Below the pieces are notes generated by a model, which worked only from the letters and a program-made list of their open reading frames with translations, made no database searches and was not told the DNA's origin. Shown one piece after another: positions 11,586-21,404 of a stretch of DNA of 64,000 nucleotides. The position numbers and the translations under genes were made by a program. Position 1 is the stretch's first letter. Each line of letters starts with the position of its first letter. The stretch comes from Kluyvera genomosp. 3 (GTDB taxonomy: Bacteria > Pseudomonadota > Gammaproteobacteria > Enterobacterales > Enterobacteriaceae), in assembly GCA_002211745.1 (NCBI GenBank), contig CP022114.1:3194645-3258644 (forward strand). Direction: 5' to 3'.

Positions 11586-11621
11586 TCAAAAAACCAGCTT
11601 GTGTTGAAATAGCCGCATATT

Positions 11622-13876
11622 CTACCCGTTATCGCGAGCCTCGCCAAACCACTGATGATACCAACGAGGTAAAAGTTGATCTCGTAAGCCTTCAATCTTC
11701 CAGCCATTGGCACTAAAAGTGAGTGTAATTTGCCCCTGATGCGGCGTATCGAACCAGGTATACTGCCGCTGCAGATAGCGCGCCCTGACCTTTGCTGAAG
11801 GCAGGTGCCATGCGTTGTAGCGGGATGCGGAAGCCAGTGCCGCCGTACCGCCCACCCGTTGAATCAGCGCCATCCCGAGGACGTCGAGCTACCGTGATGT
11901 GGTACCTGGATAATTGTAGACGCAAATGGCCGCCAGAAACGGCTAATCATGGCCATTTCTGCCGATAATTCAATATCTCCCGTCAGCAGGATACTGTTTT
12001 TGCCATCATCAACCCTCACGACACAGGAGCCGTTATTGCCCTTCTGAGCCTTCCCGGCAGCGGCCAGAGCGCACGAAAGGTTAACCCCTGCCACTGCCAG
12101 GATTCCCGCGCGCGCAGGGTTGATGACCGGCCCAACCCAGAGGACTTCTGACCCACATCTCCGTCCAGGTTTGCTGTAGCGAACGCAGACCGCCGCGATG
12201 ATCCAGATGATCGTGGCTCAGAATAATGCCCTGAGGCGTAAGTCCGTGCCAGCGTAACCATGGCGCAATCAGCTGTTCACCACTGTCACCCTCCGGCCAG
12301 GCTAACCCGGTATCGTAGAGCAACGCTTTGCCCCTCGCGAAATCACCATCGCTAACCCCTGCCCAACATCAAGCATGGTAACCTGCCACTGGTTTTCAGG
12401 CGTTTTACGCCACAGTGGGAAGGCCAGCAGTATGCTTAACGACAACCAAAGCGCCGGAAAGCGCAACCAGCCATGCAAGCGCCAGAGAATCAACGCTCCC
12501 ACGGCAGCAAGGAAAGTCCCAGCCAAGCGCTGCCAATGTACCACCACCCGGTTGGCAGCAGGCGCAAGTAACCAAACACCAGCGCCATCACCCGGTCAGC
12601 GCCGTACCATGCCAGTGTTTCCAGCGACATTGGGCCGCACAGATGCAGGAACATCGCCAACAGAATCAGCGGAACAGCCATAAATGTCACCACCGGCACC
12701 GCAACCAGATTCGCCAACAGCGAGGTTAGGCTGATACCGTGAAACAACATGATTTGCAGCGGTGTTAACAGCAGCATCAAGCCAAGCTGAAGATGGATCA
12801 GGCTCGCGAGCGGGCGAAGCCATTGTGGATATGCCCACGCGGGCAACGGTAGCCACTGATACCAGAAAATGAGCGCGCCAACCGCAACTGCCGACAACCA
12901 CAGACTATCGGACAGCACCGCCAGTGGGTCGAGAAACAGGATGGTTGCCAGACAGCAAAGCCACACTTCCCAGCCAGCCCAGCGCCTGGCGTGTAAACGG
13001 AGCAGACAGCAGACGGCGGCTGCCACCACCGTGCGCATCGCGGGCGGCTGCATTCCCGTCACCGCCGCGTAAGCGAATCCACTCGCCAGTGACACCAGGA
13101 GCGGCAAACGCCAGTTAATCAGCCAGACGGGAAGGAAAAACTGCACGGCGCGCACCAACAGCCAGCCCAGTGAAGCGCCAAGCGCAATATGCAGCCCGGA
13201 AATCGCCATCAGGTGTGAAGTCCCGGTTTGCTGCATTAGCGATTTAATCTCTGGCGCGACCGAGAGCCTCTCCCCATTCCAAGCGCCAGCATGACATCAC
13301 GCCAGGGATAGGCCGCGAGGGTTGTTTGCAGCGATGTCAGGTAGCGAGCGCGGAGGCTACAGGTATTGTGCAACAATTCCGCAGCGATCGCTCGCCCCGT
13401 CAAAGCACGGTGTTGTGAAAACGCGTAACGCTGGGAATCGAAGCCCCCTGAGTTTAGCTGCCCGTGAACGGCGCGCGCACGAATCGTCATCCGCCAACGC
13501 TGACCAACGCACGGCGGCTGCGGCAGATAGCTACCGTAGAGGGTAATCGCGGTGCCAGGGAACAGGCGCTGACCTTCCAGCCGGGTAATCATGCCCTGAT
13601 GTGTCGTTTGTCCGTCAGTCTGCGTTATCGTCAACTCAACCTGACGATTTTTTCCCGGCAGCGTCAGTGCAGGCCACTGCACCTGCCACGCTGCCAGAAC
13701 GCCCCAACAGAACATAAGCCCACCAACGAAGCGGAGCGCCCCAACCGTCCACACGCGCTGAGAATAATCAGCGCGACAATGGCAAGCTTAATACACCAAA
13801 GCGCGGGCAGTTCTGGCAGCACACTCAGCGGTAAGATTCCAGCCAGCACATAGCCAGCCAGCTGCGGCAAACGCAT
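11622..13876 (-). CDS. ycaI: YcaI, ComEC/Rec2-like membrane protein
   Basis: ComEC-family protein with an N-terminal OB-like region, a multi-helix competence domain (HLMAISGLHIALGA...) and a C-terminal metallo-beta-lactamase-like domain. That last domain shows SHDHLDHRGGL, LLTGDIE and VPHHGSSTSS. In competent bacteria ComEC is the DNA channel; the role in enterobacteria is unclear. The ATG at 13876 has AGGAGG five bases upstream. Seven missing bases are inferred, near 13757, 13264, 12501, 12332, 12097, 12052 and 11877. Most are in GGG/GGGG/GGGGG runs of the minus strand. Correction gives 753 residues (E. coli 754), so I do not call it a pseudogene. Confidence 0.9.
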
Positions 13877-14032
13877 TGACACCTCCTTGTTATCAGGAGT
13901 GTCGCGTAGGATAAAAAGATTGTCGTGAGCGGTTTTTCAAACTTGCGTGGTGGTGTCAGATGAATATTCGTTGCGTGCAGGCATTGCGAAAAAAACGCGA
14001 GAGTGATTCCAGAGTGAGCATCTAAAAACGAA

Positions 14033-14054
14033 AAAAGCACCCGCAGGTGCTTTT
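14033..14054 (-). terminator. Rho-independent terminator of ihfB
   Basis: Inverted repeat AAAAGCACC, loop CGCA, GGTGCTTTT, followed on the minus strand by further Ts. It lies 37 bases past the ihfB stop and separates ihfB from ycaI. Confidence 0.85.
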
Positions 14055-14090
14055 CTCTCAACCAAGTTACCGCCGGTTAGCGGTCAAAAC

Positions 14091-14375
14091 TCAATCGTAA
14101 ATATTGGCGCGGTCGCGCAGTTCTTTACCCGGCTTGAAGTGCGGCACATATTTGCCTTCCAGTTCCACTTTGTCGCCAGTTTTCGGGTTACGCCCGGTAC
14201 GTGGTGCTCGATAGTGCAGAGAGAAGCTGCCGAAACCGCGGATTTCAATGCGCTCGCCCTGGGCCAGGGTTGAGGCCATATGCTCCAGCATCTCTTTTAC
14301 CGCATCTTCCACTGCTTTGGCAGGGATATGAGATTGCTGGCTGGCAAGTCTTTCAATCAATTCTGACTTGGTCAT
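14091..14375 (-). CDS. ihfB: IHF beta subunit
   Basis: Subunit of integration host factor, the heterodimeric DNA-bending protein. It is 94 residues, intact and full length. The DNA-intercalating beta-arm GRNPKTG is at residues 61-67. A strong ribosome site (GGAGG) precedes the ATG at 14375. It lies directly downstream of rpsA with its own terminator. Confidence 0.97.
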   Translation of the reverse strand: MTKSELIERLASQQSHIPAKAVEDAVKEMLEHMASTLAQGERIEIRGFGSFSLHYRAPRTGRNPKTGDKVELEGKYVPHFKPGKELRDRANIYD

Positions 14376-14425
14376 GATTCCTCCGGTTTCCTTTCAAGGA
14401 AAATTAGCTAACAGCTTATTAAACA

Positions 14426-14447
14426 AGGGCGGCCGTAGCCGCCCTTT
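14426..14447 (-). terminator. Rho-independent terminator between rpsA and ihfB
   Basis: Perfect nine-base stem AAGGGCGGC, loop CGTA, GCCGCCCTT, with Ts after it on the minus strand. It sits 80 bases past the rpsA stop and should reduce read-through into ihfB. Confidence 0.8.
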
Positions 14448-14527
14448 GTGCTAGATTACAGGCCGAAACCTGCAATCTGTCAAGTAAACTCATCACAATT
14501 CAGGTTGTTAAACCCGAATGAGCAAGA

Positions 14528-16201
14528 TTACTCGCCTTTAGCTGCTTTGAATGCTTCAGCCATAGCGTTGGAGAAGTTGCCGTCTTCCTGTTTGTTGTTA
14601 ACAGTAGCGATTGCATCTTTCTCGTCAGCTTCGTCTTTCGCACGAACAGACAGGCTAATTGCGCGGTTTTTGCGATCAACGCCGGTGAATTTAGCTTCAA
14701 CGTCGTCGCCAACGCTCAGAACCAGAGTCGCATCTTCAACGCGGTCACGGGAAGCTTCAGAAGCGCGCAGGTAACCCTCAACGCCGTCAGCCAGTTCTAC
14801 GGTTGCGCCTTTAGCGTCAACTGCAGTCACTTTACCGTTTACGATTGCGCCTTTCTTGTTCAGAGCAACCCAGTTGTTGAACGGATCTTCTGCGAGCTGT
14901 TTAACGCCCAGGGAGATACGCTCACGCTCTGCGTCAACCTGCAGAACAACTGCTGCGATTTCGTCGCCTTTTTTGTATTCACGAACTGCTTCTTCGCCTG
15001 CAACGTTCCAGGAGATGTCAGACAGGTGAACCAGGCCGTCGATGCCGCCGTCCAGGCCGATGAAGATACCGAAGTCAGTGATAGACTTGATTTTACCTTC
15101 AACGCGGTCGCCCTTGTTGTGGGTTTCTGCGAACTGCTGCCATGGGTTAGATTTGCACTGCTTCAGACCCAGGGAGATACGACGACGTTCTTCGTCGATA
15201 TCCAGAACCATAACTTCCACTACGTCGCCAACGTTAACAACTTTGGACGGGTGGATGTTTTTGTTGGTCCAATCCATTTCGGAAACGTGAACCAGGCCTT
15301 CAACGCCTTCTTCGATTTCAACGAAGCAGCCGTAGTCGGTCAGGTTGGTCACGCGACCAGTCAGTTTGGTACCTTCCGGATAACGCTTAGCGATAGCTAC
15401 CCATGGATCTTCGCCCAGCTGTTTCAGGCCCAGAGATACACGAGTACGCTCGCGGTCGAATTTCAGCACTTTAACGTTGATTTCGTCACCAACGTTCACG
15501 ATTTCGCTCGGATGCTTAACGCGTTTCCATGCCATATCAGTGATGTGCAGCAGGCCGTCAACGCCGCCCAGATCAACGAATGCACCGTAGTCAGTGAGGT
15601 TCTTAACGATACCTTTAACTTCCATGCCTTCCTGCAGGTTTTCCAGCAGCTGATCGCGCTCTGCGCTGTTTTCGGATTCGATAACGGCACGACGAGAAAC
15701 AACAACGTTGTTACGCTTCTGGTCCAGCTTGATTACTTTGAACTCAAGCTCTTTGCCTTCCAGGTGCAGAGTATCGCGCACCGGACGAACGTCTACCAGG
15801 GAACCCGGCAGGAACGCACGAATACCGTTCAGCTCAACAGTGAAGCCACCTTTAACTTTGCCGTTGATAACACCAACTACAGTTTCAGCTTCTTCGTAAG
15901 CTTTTTCCAGCGTGATCCAAGCTTCGTGACGTTTAGCTTTCTCACGGGACAGCAGGGTTTCACCGAAGCCGTCTTCTACTGCATCCAGAGCAACGTCAAC
16001 TTCGTCACCAACCTGGATTTCCAGTTCGCCCTGGGCGTTTTTGAACTGCTCAGCCGGAATGGCAGACTCAGATTTCAGACCGGCGTCAACCAGTACTACG
16101 TCTTTGTCGATAGCAACAACAACACCACGAACGATGGAACCCGGGCGGGTTTCGATTTCTTTTAAGGATTCTTCAAACAGTTGAGCAAAAGATTCAGTCA
16201 T
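14528..16201 (-). CDS. rpsA: Ribosomal protein S1
   Basis: 557-residue 30S protein made of six S1/OB RNA-binding repeats that helps load mRNA on the ribosome. Repeated signatures are visible, such as [39 protein letters not shown] and [20 protein letters not shown], each followed by an LGLKQ-type strand. It ends AFKAAKGE. Intact. Codon use is strongly biased toward preferred codons, as for highly expressed genes. In E. coli it is autoregulated through its leader; a 112-base gap to cmk holds the corresponding leader here. Confidence 0.98.
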   Translation of the reverse strand: MTESFAQLFEESLKEIETRPGSIVRGVVVAIDKDVVLVDAGLKSESAIPAEQFKNAQGELEIQVGDEVDVALDAVEDGFGETLLSREKAKRHEAWITLEKAYEEAETVVGVINGKVKGGFTVELNGIRAFLPGSLVDVRPVRDTLHLEGKELEFKVIKLDQKRNNVVVSRRAVIESENSAERDQLLENLQEGMEVKGIVKNLTDYGAFVDLGGVDGLLHITDMAWKRVKHPSEIVNVGDEINVKVLKFDRERTRVSLGLKQLGEDPWVAIAKRYPEGTKLTGRVTNLTDYGCFVEIEEGVEGLVHVSEMDWTNKNIHPSKVVNVGDVVEVMVLDIDEERRRISLGLKQCKSNPWQQFAETHNKGDRVEGKIKSITDFGIFIGLDGGIDGLVHLSDISWNVAGEEAVREYKKGDEIAAVVLQVDAERERISLGVKQLAEDPFNNWVALNKKGAIVNGKVTAVDAKGATVELADGVEGYLRASEASRDRVEDATLVLSVGDDVEAKFTGVDRKNRAISLSVRAKDEADEKDAIATVNNKQEDGNFSNAMAEAFKAAKGE

Positions 16202-16313
16202 GTTTAATCTTCAGGTTAATATTAACGTCCACCTGACACCTTGTCGGATGGGGTTGTTTCACATACCCGCTGTCAATCCTTTGCAACGGGGGTACTGCAA
16301 ATTCGGTCGCGTC

Positions 16314-16997
16314 TTACGCGATTGCCAATTTCTGGCGCGCATAGTCTAACGCTTTTTCAATTACTTGCTCAATGCTTAAGGTGGTGGAATCCAACACTAA
16401 AGCATCGGCGGCAGGAACCAGCGGCGCAACGGCACGATTACGATCGCGGTCGTCTCGCTCCTTTATCTCTGCCAAAAGGCGCTCAAAGTTAACACTAAAG
16501 CCCTTTTCCTGCAACTGTAGCATGCGGCGTTGCGCACGTTCTTCCGATGAGGCATCGAGGAAGATTTTGACCGGCGCGTCCGGGAACACCACGGTGCCCA
16601 TGTCGCGGCCGTCGGCAATCAGGCCCGGCGCTTCGCGGAAAGCGCGCTGACGACGCAGCAGCGCTTCACGCACGCGCGGGAAGGCAGCCACCTGTGAAGC
16701 GGCGTTAGCCACTTCCTGGGTGCGAATTTCGCCGCTAACGTCTTCCCCTTCAAGGATAACTTCCAGCGCGCCATCAGTAGAGACAAAACGTACGTCCAGA
16801 TGCGCCGCGAGCGGAACCAATGCGTCTTCCGAGTTCACATCAACATGGTGATGCAGCGCCGCAAGCGCCAGCACGCGATAAATAGCGCCAGAGTCCAGCA
16901 AATGCCATTGCAATGCTTCTGCCATCGCTTTGCACAGCGTGCCTTTACCTGCGCCGCTCGGGCCGTCAATGGTAATTACCGGGGCAATTGCCGTCAT
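16314..16997 (-). CDS. cmk: Cytidylate kinase
   Basis: Phosphorylates CMP and dCMP. P-loop GPSGAGKGT at residues 12-20, with [12 protein letters not shown] and ERDDRDRNR as the family lid and substrate motifs. I chose the ATG at 16997 ([12 protein letters not shown]). It has an AAGGAG ribosome site and gives the E. coli length of 227 residues. A start at 17021 would run through that ribosome site. First gene of the cmk-rpsA-ihfB series. Confidence 0.96.
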   Translation of the reverse strand: MTAIAPVITIDGPSGAGKGTLCKAMAEALQWHLLDSGAIYRVLALAALHHHVDVNSEDALVPLAAHLDVRFVSTDGALEVILEGEDVSGEIRTQEVANAASQVAAFPRVREALLRRQRAFREAPGLIADGRDMGTVVFPDAPVKIFLDASSEERAQRRMLQLQEKGFSVNFERLLAEIKERDDRDRNRAVAPLVPAADALVLDSTTLSIEQVIEKALDYARQKLAIA

Positions 16998-17189
16998 CTC
17001 ACTCTCCTTAATAAAAGGCATACATAACGTAAACGCCGCGCATTATACGCATCTCTGCGCCAGACGGTTACCTTTGTCTGCGAATTCCAGAATTAGCCCT
17101 ATCAATAGCAGGAGAATAGACAAGTATAGTGGGCCTGGCGTGAGCTAGCCCGGAAAGTGGCAATGATTTAATTTTTAGCCGCAAAAAGT

Positions 17190-17900
17190 CCGAATAAATA
17201 TCCTCCGGCATAGCCGGAGGTTTTTCTTATGCGCCTATAAGGCTCTCTTACCAGCCGCGCCCTAACAGGCGCATACGATCTGACATTTGCATCAGACTTC
17301 GTTACTTACCGCCCGTAAACGGGCTGCCCGCATAGGGAATCGATAACTGCTCCCCATTTTATCCTCTTCAAGCTGGTGCTTTATGTAGTCCTGTATCTTC
17401 GCCGTGTTCTTACCCACCGTATCGACGTAGTACCCTCTGCACCAGAACTCCCTGTTCCTGTATTTGAATTTCAAATCCCCAAACTGCTCGTAAAGCATCA
17501 GACTGCTTTTCCCTTTCAGATATCCCATAAAACCGGACACGCTCATTTTGGGCGGGATTTCCACAAGCATATGGATATGATCTATGCAGCATTCAGCTTC
17601 CACAATCCGTACGTTTTTCCACTCACATAGCTTTCTCAAAATACTGCCTATTGCTCTACGTTTCTCTCCGTAGAACGCCTGTCTTCGGTATTTCGGCGCA
17701 AAAACTATGTGATATTTACAGTTCCATCGGGTGTGCGCTAAGCTCTTTTCGTCCCCATTGGGACCCCCTTTTGATTTCTTGTTGGACACTTGCAGTTGCC
17801 AGACCACAAGGTGTTTTAACAAATCAAAAGGGTTTTAATAACTGGCTCAAAGCTGAAAGCTTTCCGGAACCCCAGCCTAGCTGGGGTTTTCTGTGCACAA
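17190..17900 (-). mobile_element. IS200-type insertion sequence (IS200/IS605 family)
   Basis: About 0.7 kb element with one Y1 transposase gene and no long terminal inverted repeats, the IS200 pattern. The two ends show subterminal hairpins: CCTCCGGC ATA GCCGGAGG at 17202-17220 (right end) and AACCCCAGC CTA GCTGGGGTT at 17868-17888 (left end, upstream of tnpA). Outer borders are approximate because this family makes no target duplication. It lies just beyond the aroA terminator, in the cmk-aroA gap where E. coli has ycaL. Confidence 0.85.
17302..17758 (-). CDS. tnpA: IS200-family TnpA, Y1 single-strand transposase
   Basis: HUH/Y1 transposase that cuts and rejoins single-stranded DNA. The HUH motif is CIDHIHMLVEIP (HIH), and the catalytic tyrosine region is YVDTVGKNTAKIQDYIKHQ. 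Two missing Gs are inferred. At the start the minus strand reads ATGGGGACGAA, where ATGGGGGACGAA gives the canonical MGDEKSLAHTRW. At the end ATGGGGAGC should be ATGGGGGAGC, giving GEQLSIPYAGSPFTGGK and a TAA at 17302. The corrected 152 residues equal the IS200 transposase length, so the copy may be functional. Confidence 0.88.
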
Positions 17901-17928
17901 AAAAAACGCCGACATCAGGCCGGCGTTT
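17900..17928 (-). terminator. Rho-independent terminator of aroA
   Basis: Stem AAACGCCG/CGGCGTTT with a nine-base loop, followed on the minus strand by a run of eight Ts. It starts 17 bases past the aroA stop and borders the IS200 left end, so the insertion lies outside the serC-aroA transcript. Confidence 0.85.
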
Positions 17929-17944
17929 GACATGAGAGAAAGCA

Positions 17945-19226
17945 CTAAGCCAGGGTGCTAATGCGCGCCAACTGCTCGAAATAGTCCGGGAACGTTTTCG
18001 CCGTGCATTTCGGGTCAAGAATAGTGACCGGCGTATCCGACAGCGCCACCAGCGAGAAACACATCGCCATACGGTGATCGTTATAGGTGCCGATTTCCGC
18101 AAAATTCAGCGTCGCAGGAGGGGTGACGCGAATATAGTCTTCACCTTCTTCAACTTCAGCGCCCACTTTACGCAGTTCGGTCGCCATCGCGAACAGGCGG
18201 TCAGTCTCTTTCACACGCCAGTTATAGATGTTACGCAGCGTCGTCGTGCCCTTGGCAAACAGCGCCGCGGTGGCAATCGTCATCGCCGCGTCAGGGATAT
18301 GGTTCATATCCATGTCAATTGCATTCAGCTCGCCGTGGGTGCAGGCAATGTAGTCATCGCCCATGTGATGGTTGCGCCCATTTTCTCCAGCACGTCAGCA
18401 AAGCGAATATCGCCTTGTACGCTGTGGCGGCCGATACCGGTCACCTTCACGGTGCCACCTTTAATCGCCCCGGCCGCCAGGAAGTAAGAAGCTGAAGAGG
18501 CGTCGCCTTCTACCAGATATTGTCCAGGAGACACATATTGCTGATTACCGCTCACGACGAAGCGCTGGTAATTCTGGTTTTCAACTTCAACACCGAAGGT
18601 TTTCATCAGGTGCAAGGTGATATCAATATACGGTTTGGAGACCAGGTCGCCCTTGATACTAATGGTGGTGTCCTGCGGCGCCAGCGGTGCGGTCATCAGC
18701 AGCGCGGTCAGGAACTGGCTGGAAACGCTGCCGTCAACCTCAACGTTACCGCCGTTAAAACCGCCCTTCAGTCGCAGCGGCGGGTAGTTTTCCTGCTCCA
18801 GATACTCAATCTGCGCGCCGCCCTGACGTAGGGCATCGACCAGGTGACCAATCGGACGCTCCTTCATGCGCGGTTCGCCGGTCAGCACAATATTGTTTGC
18901 GCCGAGGCACAGCGCGGCAGCCAGCGGACGCATGGCGGTGCCGGCATTACCCAGGAACAGCTCCAGCTCGCCGGGCGCCTGCAGCGGCCGCCGTTGCCGG
19001 TCACTTCGCAGCGGGTACGATCGGCAGACAGGGTGTAGTGAATTCCCAGCGCTTTCAACGCGTTCAGCATGTGGCGAACATCATCGCTGTCCAGCAGGTT
19101 TGTCAGGACGGTGGTGCCACGCGCCAGCGCCGCCAGCAGCAGCGCACGGTTCGACACGCTTTTAGAACCAGGCAGATTAATCGTGCCGTCTACGCGCGCG
19201 ATAGGTTGTAACGTCAGGGATTCCAT
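17945..19226 (-). CDS. aroA: AroA, EPSP synthase
   Basis: 3-phosphoshikimate 1-carboxyvinyltransferase, step six of the shikimate pathway. Motifs [37 protein letters not shown] and [18 protein letters not shown] are present. The ATG at 19226 ([12 protein letters not shown]) matches E. coli. Two missing bases are inferred, near 18985 (GGCCGCTG for GGCCCGCTG) and near 18371 (TGGGCGAT for TGGGGCGAT). Corrected length is 427 residues as in E. coli. It is transcribed with serC, with an attenuator-like hairpin in the 72-base gap. Confidence 0.95.
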
Positions 19227-19252
19227 GAAACTCAACTCTCAAAAGCAGAAGT

Positions 19253-19280
19253 AAAAACCCCACAGACAGGTGCTGTGGGG
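19253..19280 (-). terminator. Terminator/attenuator hairpin between serC and aroA
   Basis: Stem CCCCACAG/CTGTGGGG with a seven-base loop and TTTTTA after it on the minus strand, in the serC-aroA gap. The same position in E. coli holds a partial terminator that lowers aroA expression relative to serC, which is the likely role here. Confidence 0.75.
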
Positions 19281-19298
19281 ATGAACAAAAAAATAAAA

Positions 19299-20386
19299 TT
19301 AACCGTGGCGACGTTCGAAGTCCTGCATGAACTCCGTTAACGCCTGTACGCCAGCCAGCGGCATAGCGTTATAGATGGATGCGCGCATCCCGCCCACGAC
19401 GCGATGGCCTTTCAGCGCATGCAGGCCGGCGGCAAAGGATTCCTCGAGGAACACTTTGTCCAGCGCGCTGTCGGCTAGCTGGAACGGCACGTTCATGCGT
19501 GAACGGTTGGCGCTGGCCACGTCGTTGCGATAGAAATCGCTGCTATCAATGGTGTTATACAGAAGATCGGCCTTCTGCTGATTGATGCGGTCCATGGCCG
19601 CAACGCCGCCCTGCTCTTTCAGCCATTTGAAGACCAGACCCGCCAGATACCAGGCGAAAGTCGGCGGCGTATTGAACATGGAGTCGTTGTCGTTCAGCAC
19701 GGTGTAGTCGAGGATAGACGGGCAAGCCACGTGCGCTTTGCCCAGCAGATCTTCGCGCACGATGACCAGCGTTAAGCCCGCCGGGCCAATGTTTTTCTGC
19801 GCGCCTGCGTAAATAACGCCGTAACGGCTGACGTCGAGCGGGCGAGAGAGAATGGTCGATGAGAAGTCAGCGGCAACGATCACGTCTTTACCAAAGTTCG
19901 GCGTCTCTTCAATCGCGATGCCGTCGATGGTTTCGTTCGGGCAGTAGTGCAGATAGGCCGCATTATCGGAAAGCTGCCAGTCGCGCATCGGTTTAACCGC
20001 ACGCTTGCCGTCGACGGTAATTTTCGCGTCGATAACGTTCGGGTGCAGTATTTTTTGGCTTCTTTTACCGCACTTGCCGCCCAGTAACCCGCATCGACGT
20101 AGTCGGCAGTGGTTTTGTCACCCAGAATGTTCAGCGGAACGCCGGCAAACTGACCGCGTCCGCCGCCGTGGCAGAACAGTACTTTGTAGTTGGAAGGGAT
20201 ATTAAGCAGGTCGCGGAAATCTTTTTCTGCTTCCTCCGCCACGTGGATAAACTCTTTACCACGATGGCTGACTTCCATTACCGACGTACCTAACCCGTTC
20301 CAGTCGCAAAGTTCTTTCTGCGCCAGTTTAAGAACTTCTGCCGGAAGCATCGCCGGACCTGAACTGAAATTAAAGACCTGAGCCAT
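19299..20386 (-). CDS. serC: SerC, phosphoserine/phosphohydroxythreonine aminotransferase
   Basis: PLP enzyme for serine and pyridoxal phosphate synthesis. The PLP-lysine motif [12 protein letters not shown] is visible, as is the N-terminus [15 protein letters not shown]. The ATG at 20386 has a GAGGG ribosome site and matches E. coli; four upstream codons are not conserved. One missing C near 20046 (CACCCGAAC for CACCCCGAAC, giving YCTPNVIDAK) splits the frame. Corrected length is 362 residues, as in E. coli. First gene of serC-aroA. Confidence 0.95.
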
Positions 20387-20585
20387 AACCCTCACCACAT
20401 TGCAATGTTGTCTGACCGCATGCCTCGCGCGTCATCAACGCGTGGCATAAGTTATTCCTGTGGCTATTGGTTTTATCATTCAGTGACACGCGCCGCAATG
20501 TCTAAAACTTTCTGCCGCCGAAACGTGCCGTTCATCACACAATAGATTCTGCCGTCTTGCCGGTACAAAACCGACAAAATCGCTG

Positions 20586-21278
20586 TCAGGCAATGCGTTT
20601 TGCCCTGCTCACCTTCGTCCATGCCGGATTTGCGCAGCGCGGACATAATTGGCGCTCCCCTGCCTGTAGGCCGACAACATAGCTGCAACGGACGCACGCG
20701 TATTCTCCCGGCTCAGGCACCGCTTTAAATCGCTGGGTCAGGCTATCGGGTAAGATACACAGGCCCGGTTTGACCTCATCGTCGGGATAGTAAAACATGC
20801 TAATCTGCCCGTCGGTTTCCATAATCGCCAGGCGGACCTGCCCAAGTTGCTCAATGCTGTTAAGACGCAGCGCCATAAAAAAATCCAGCTCCGTCAGATT
20901 CGCTCGCCGCACGTTCTCCCAGGCCAGTTGGCCTTCTTTCACGATCACAATCGCTTTGCCTTCGAGTAGATCCTGCACTTTCTCGCTTTTCGACATCAGC
21001 CACATCGCCAGCCGATACAACAGCGCAAGAGTGACAAAAACGGCAAATACCGGTACCAGCGGGACATCATCATAAAACGCCACGTCTCCCGCCGCCGACC
21101 CCAACGTCAGGATAATCAGCACTTCAAAGAGCGACATCTGGCGAACGCCGCGGCGCCCGGTAATTTTGAGAAACAAGAAAACCAATACGAAAGTAAAGAG
21201 GCACCTTAGCGCCACTTCACCTAAAAATTCAGGGGGAGCTTTATCAAATGCCATCCGTTGAAGATCAAATGCTTTCAT
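20586..21278 (-). CDS. ycaP: YcaP, DUF421 inner-membrane protein
   Basis: 230-residue protein with three N-terminal membrane helices (about residues 19-100) and a DUF421 cytoplasmic domain. The C-terminal tail carries two CxxC pairs (CVRC and CPRC), which look like a zinc ribbon. The ATG at 21278 (MKAFDLQRMAFDK) matches E. coli YcaP. An upstream start at 21356 would add unconserved residues. Intact. Function unknown. Divergent from ycaO; the 199 bases to serC hold the serC upstream region and no other gene that I can see. Confidence 0.88.
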   Translation of the reverse strand: MKAFDLQRMAFDKAPPEFLGEVALRCLFTFVLVFLFLKITGRRGVRQMSLFEVLIILTLGSAAGDVAFYDDVPLVPVFAVFVTLALLYRLAMWLMSKSEKVQDLLEGKAIVIVKEGQLAWENVRRANLTELDFFMALRLNSIEQLGQVRLAIMETDGQISMFYYPDDEVKPGLCILPDSLTQRFKAVPEPGEYACVRCSYVVGLQAGERQLCPRCANPAWTKVSRAKRIA

Positions 21279-21404
21279 TTTTCGACGCCTTAACAGTAGG
21301 TTATCGTCAGTAAGCATAGCTGCCCTTTTATTTTCGCCGAAGATAGCACCCGTCACGCAAAACCCGTATCATTGCGCGCTTTCCGTACGACAAAAGAGAT
21401 TGCT

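Noticed and set aside
11622-13876. ycaI as a decaying pseudogene with seven frameshifts
   Set aside because: All breaks are the same class of missing base as in essential neighbours, and correction gives 753 residues with all ComEC motifs kept.
15026-16165. 379-codon open frame opposite rpsA
   Set aside because: Antisense shadow of rpsA caused by its biased codons; no recognisable domain.
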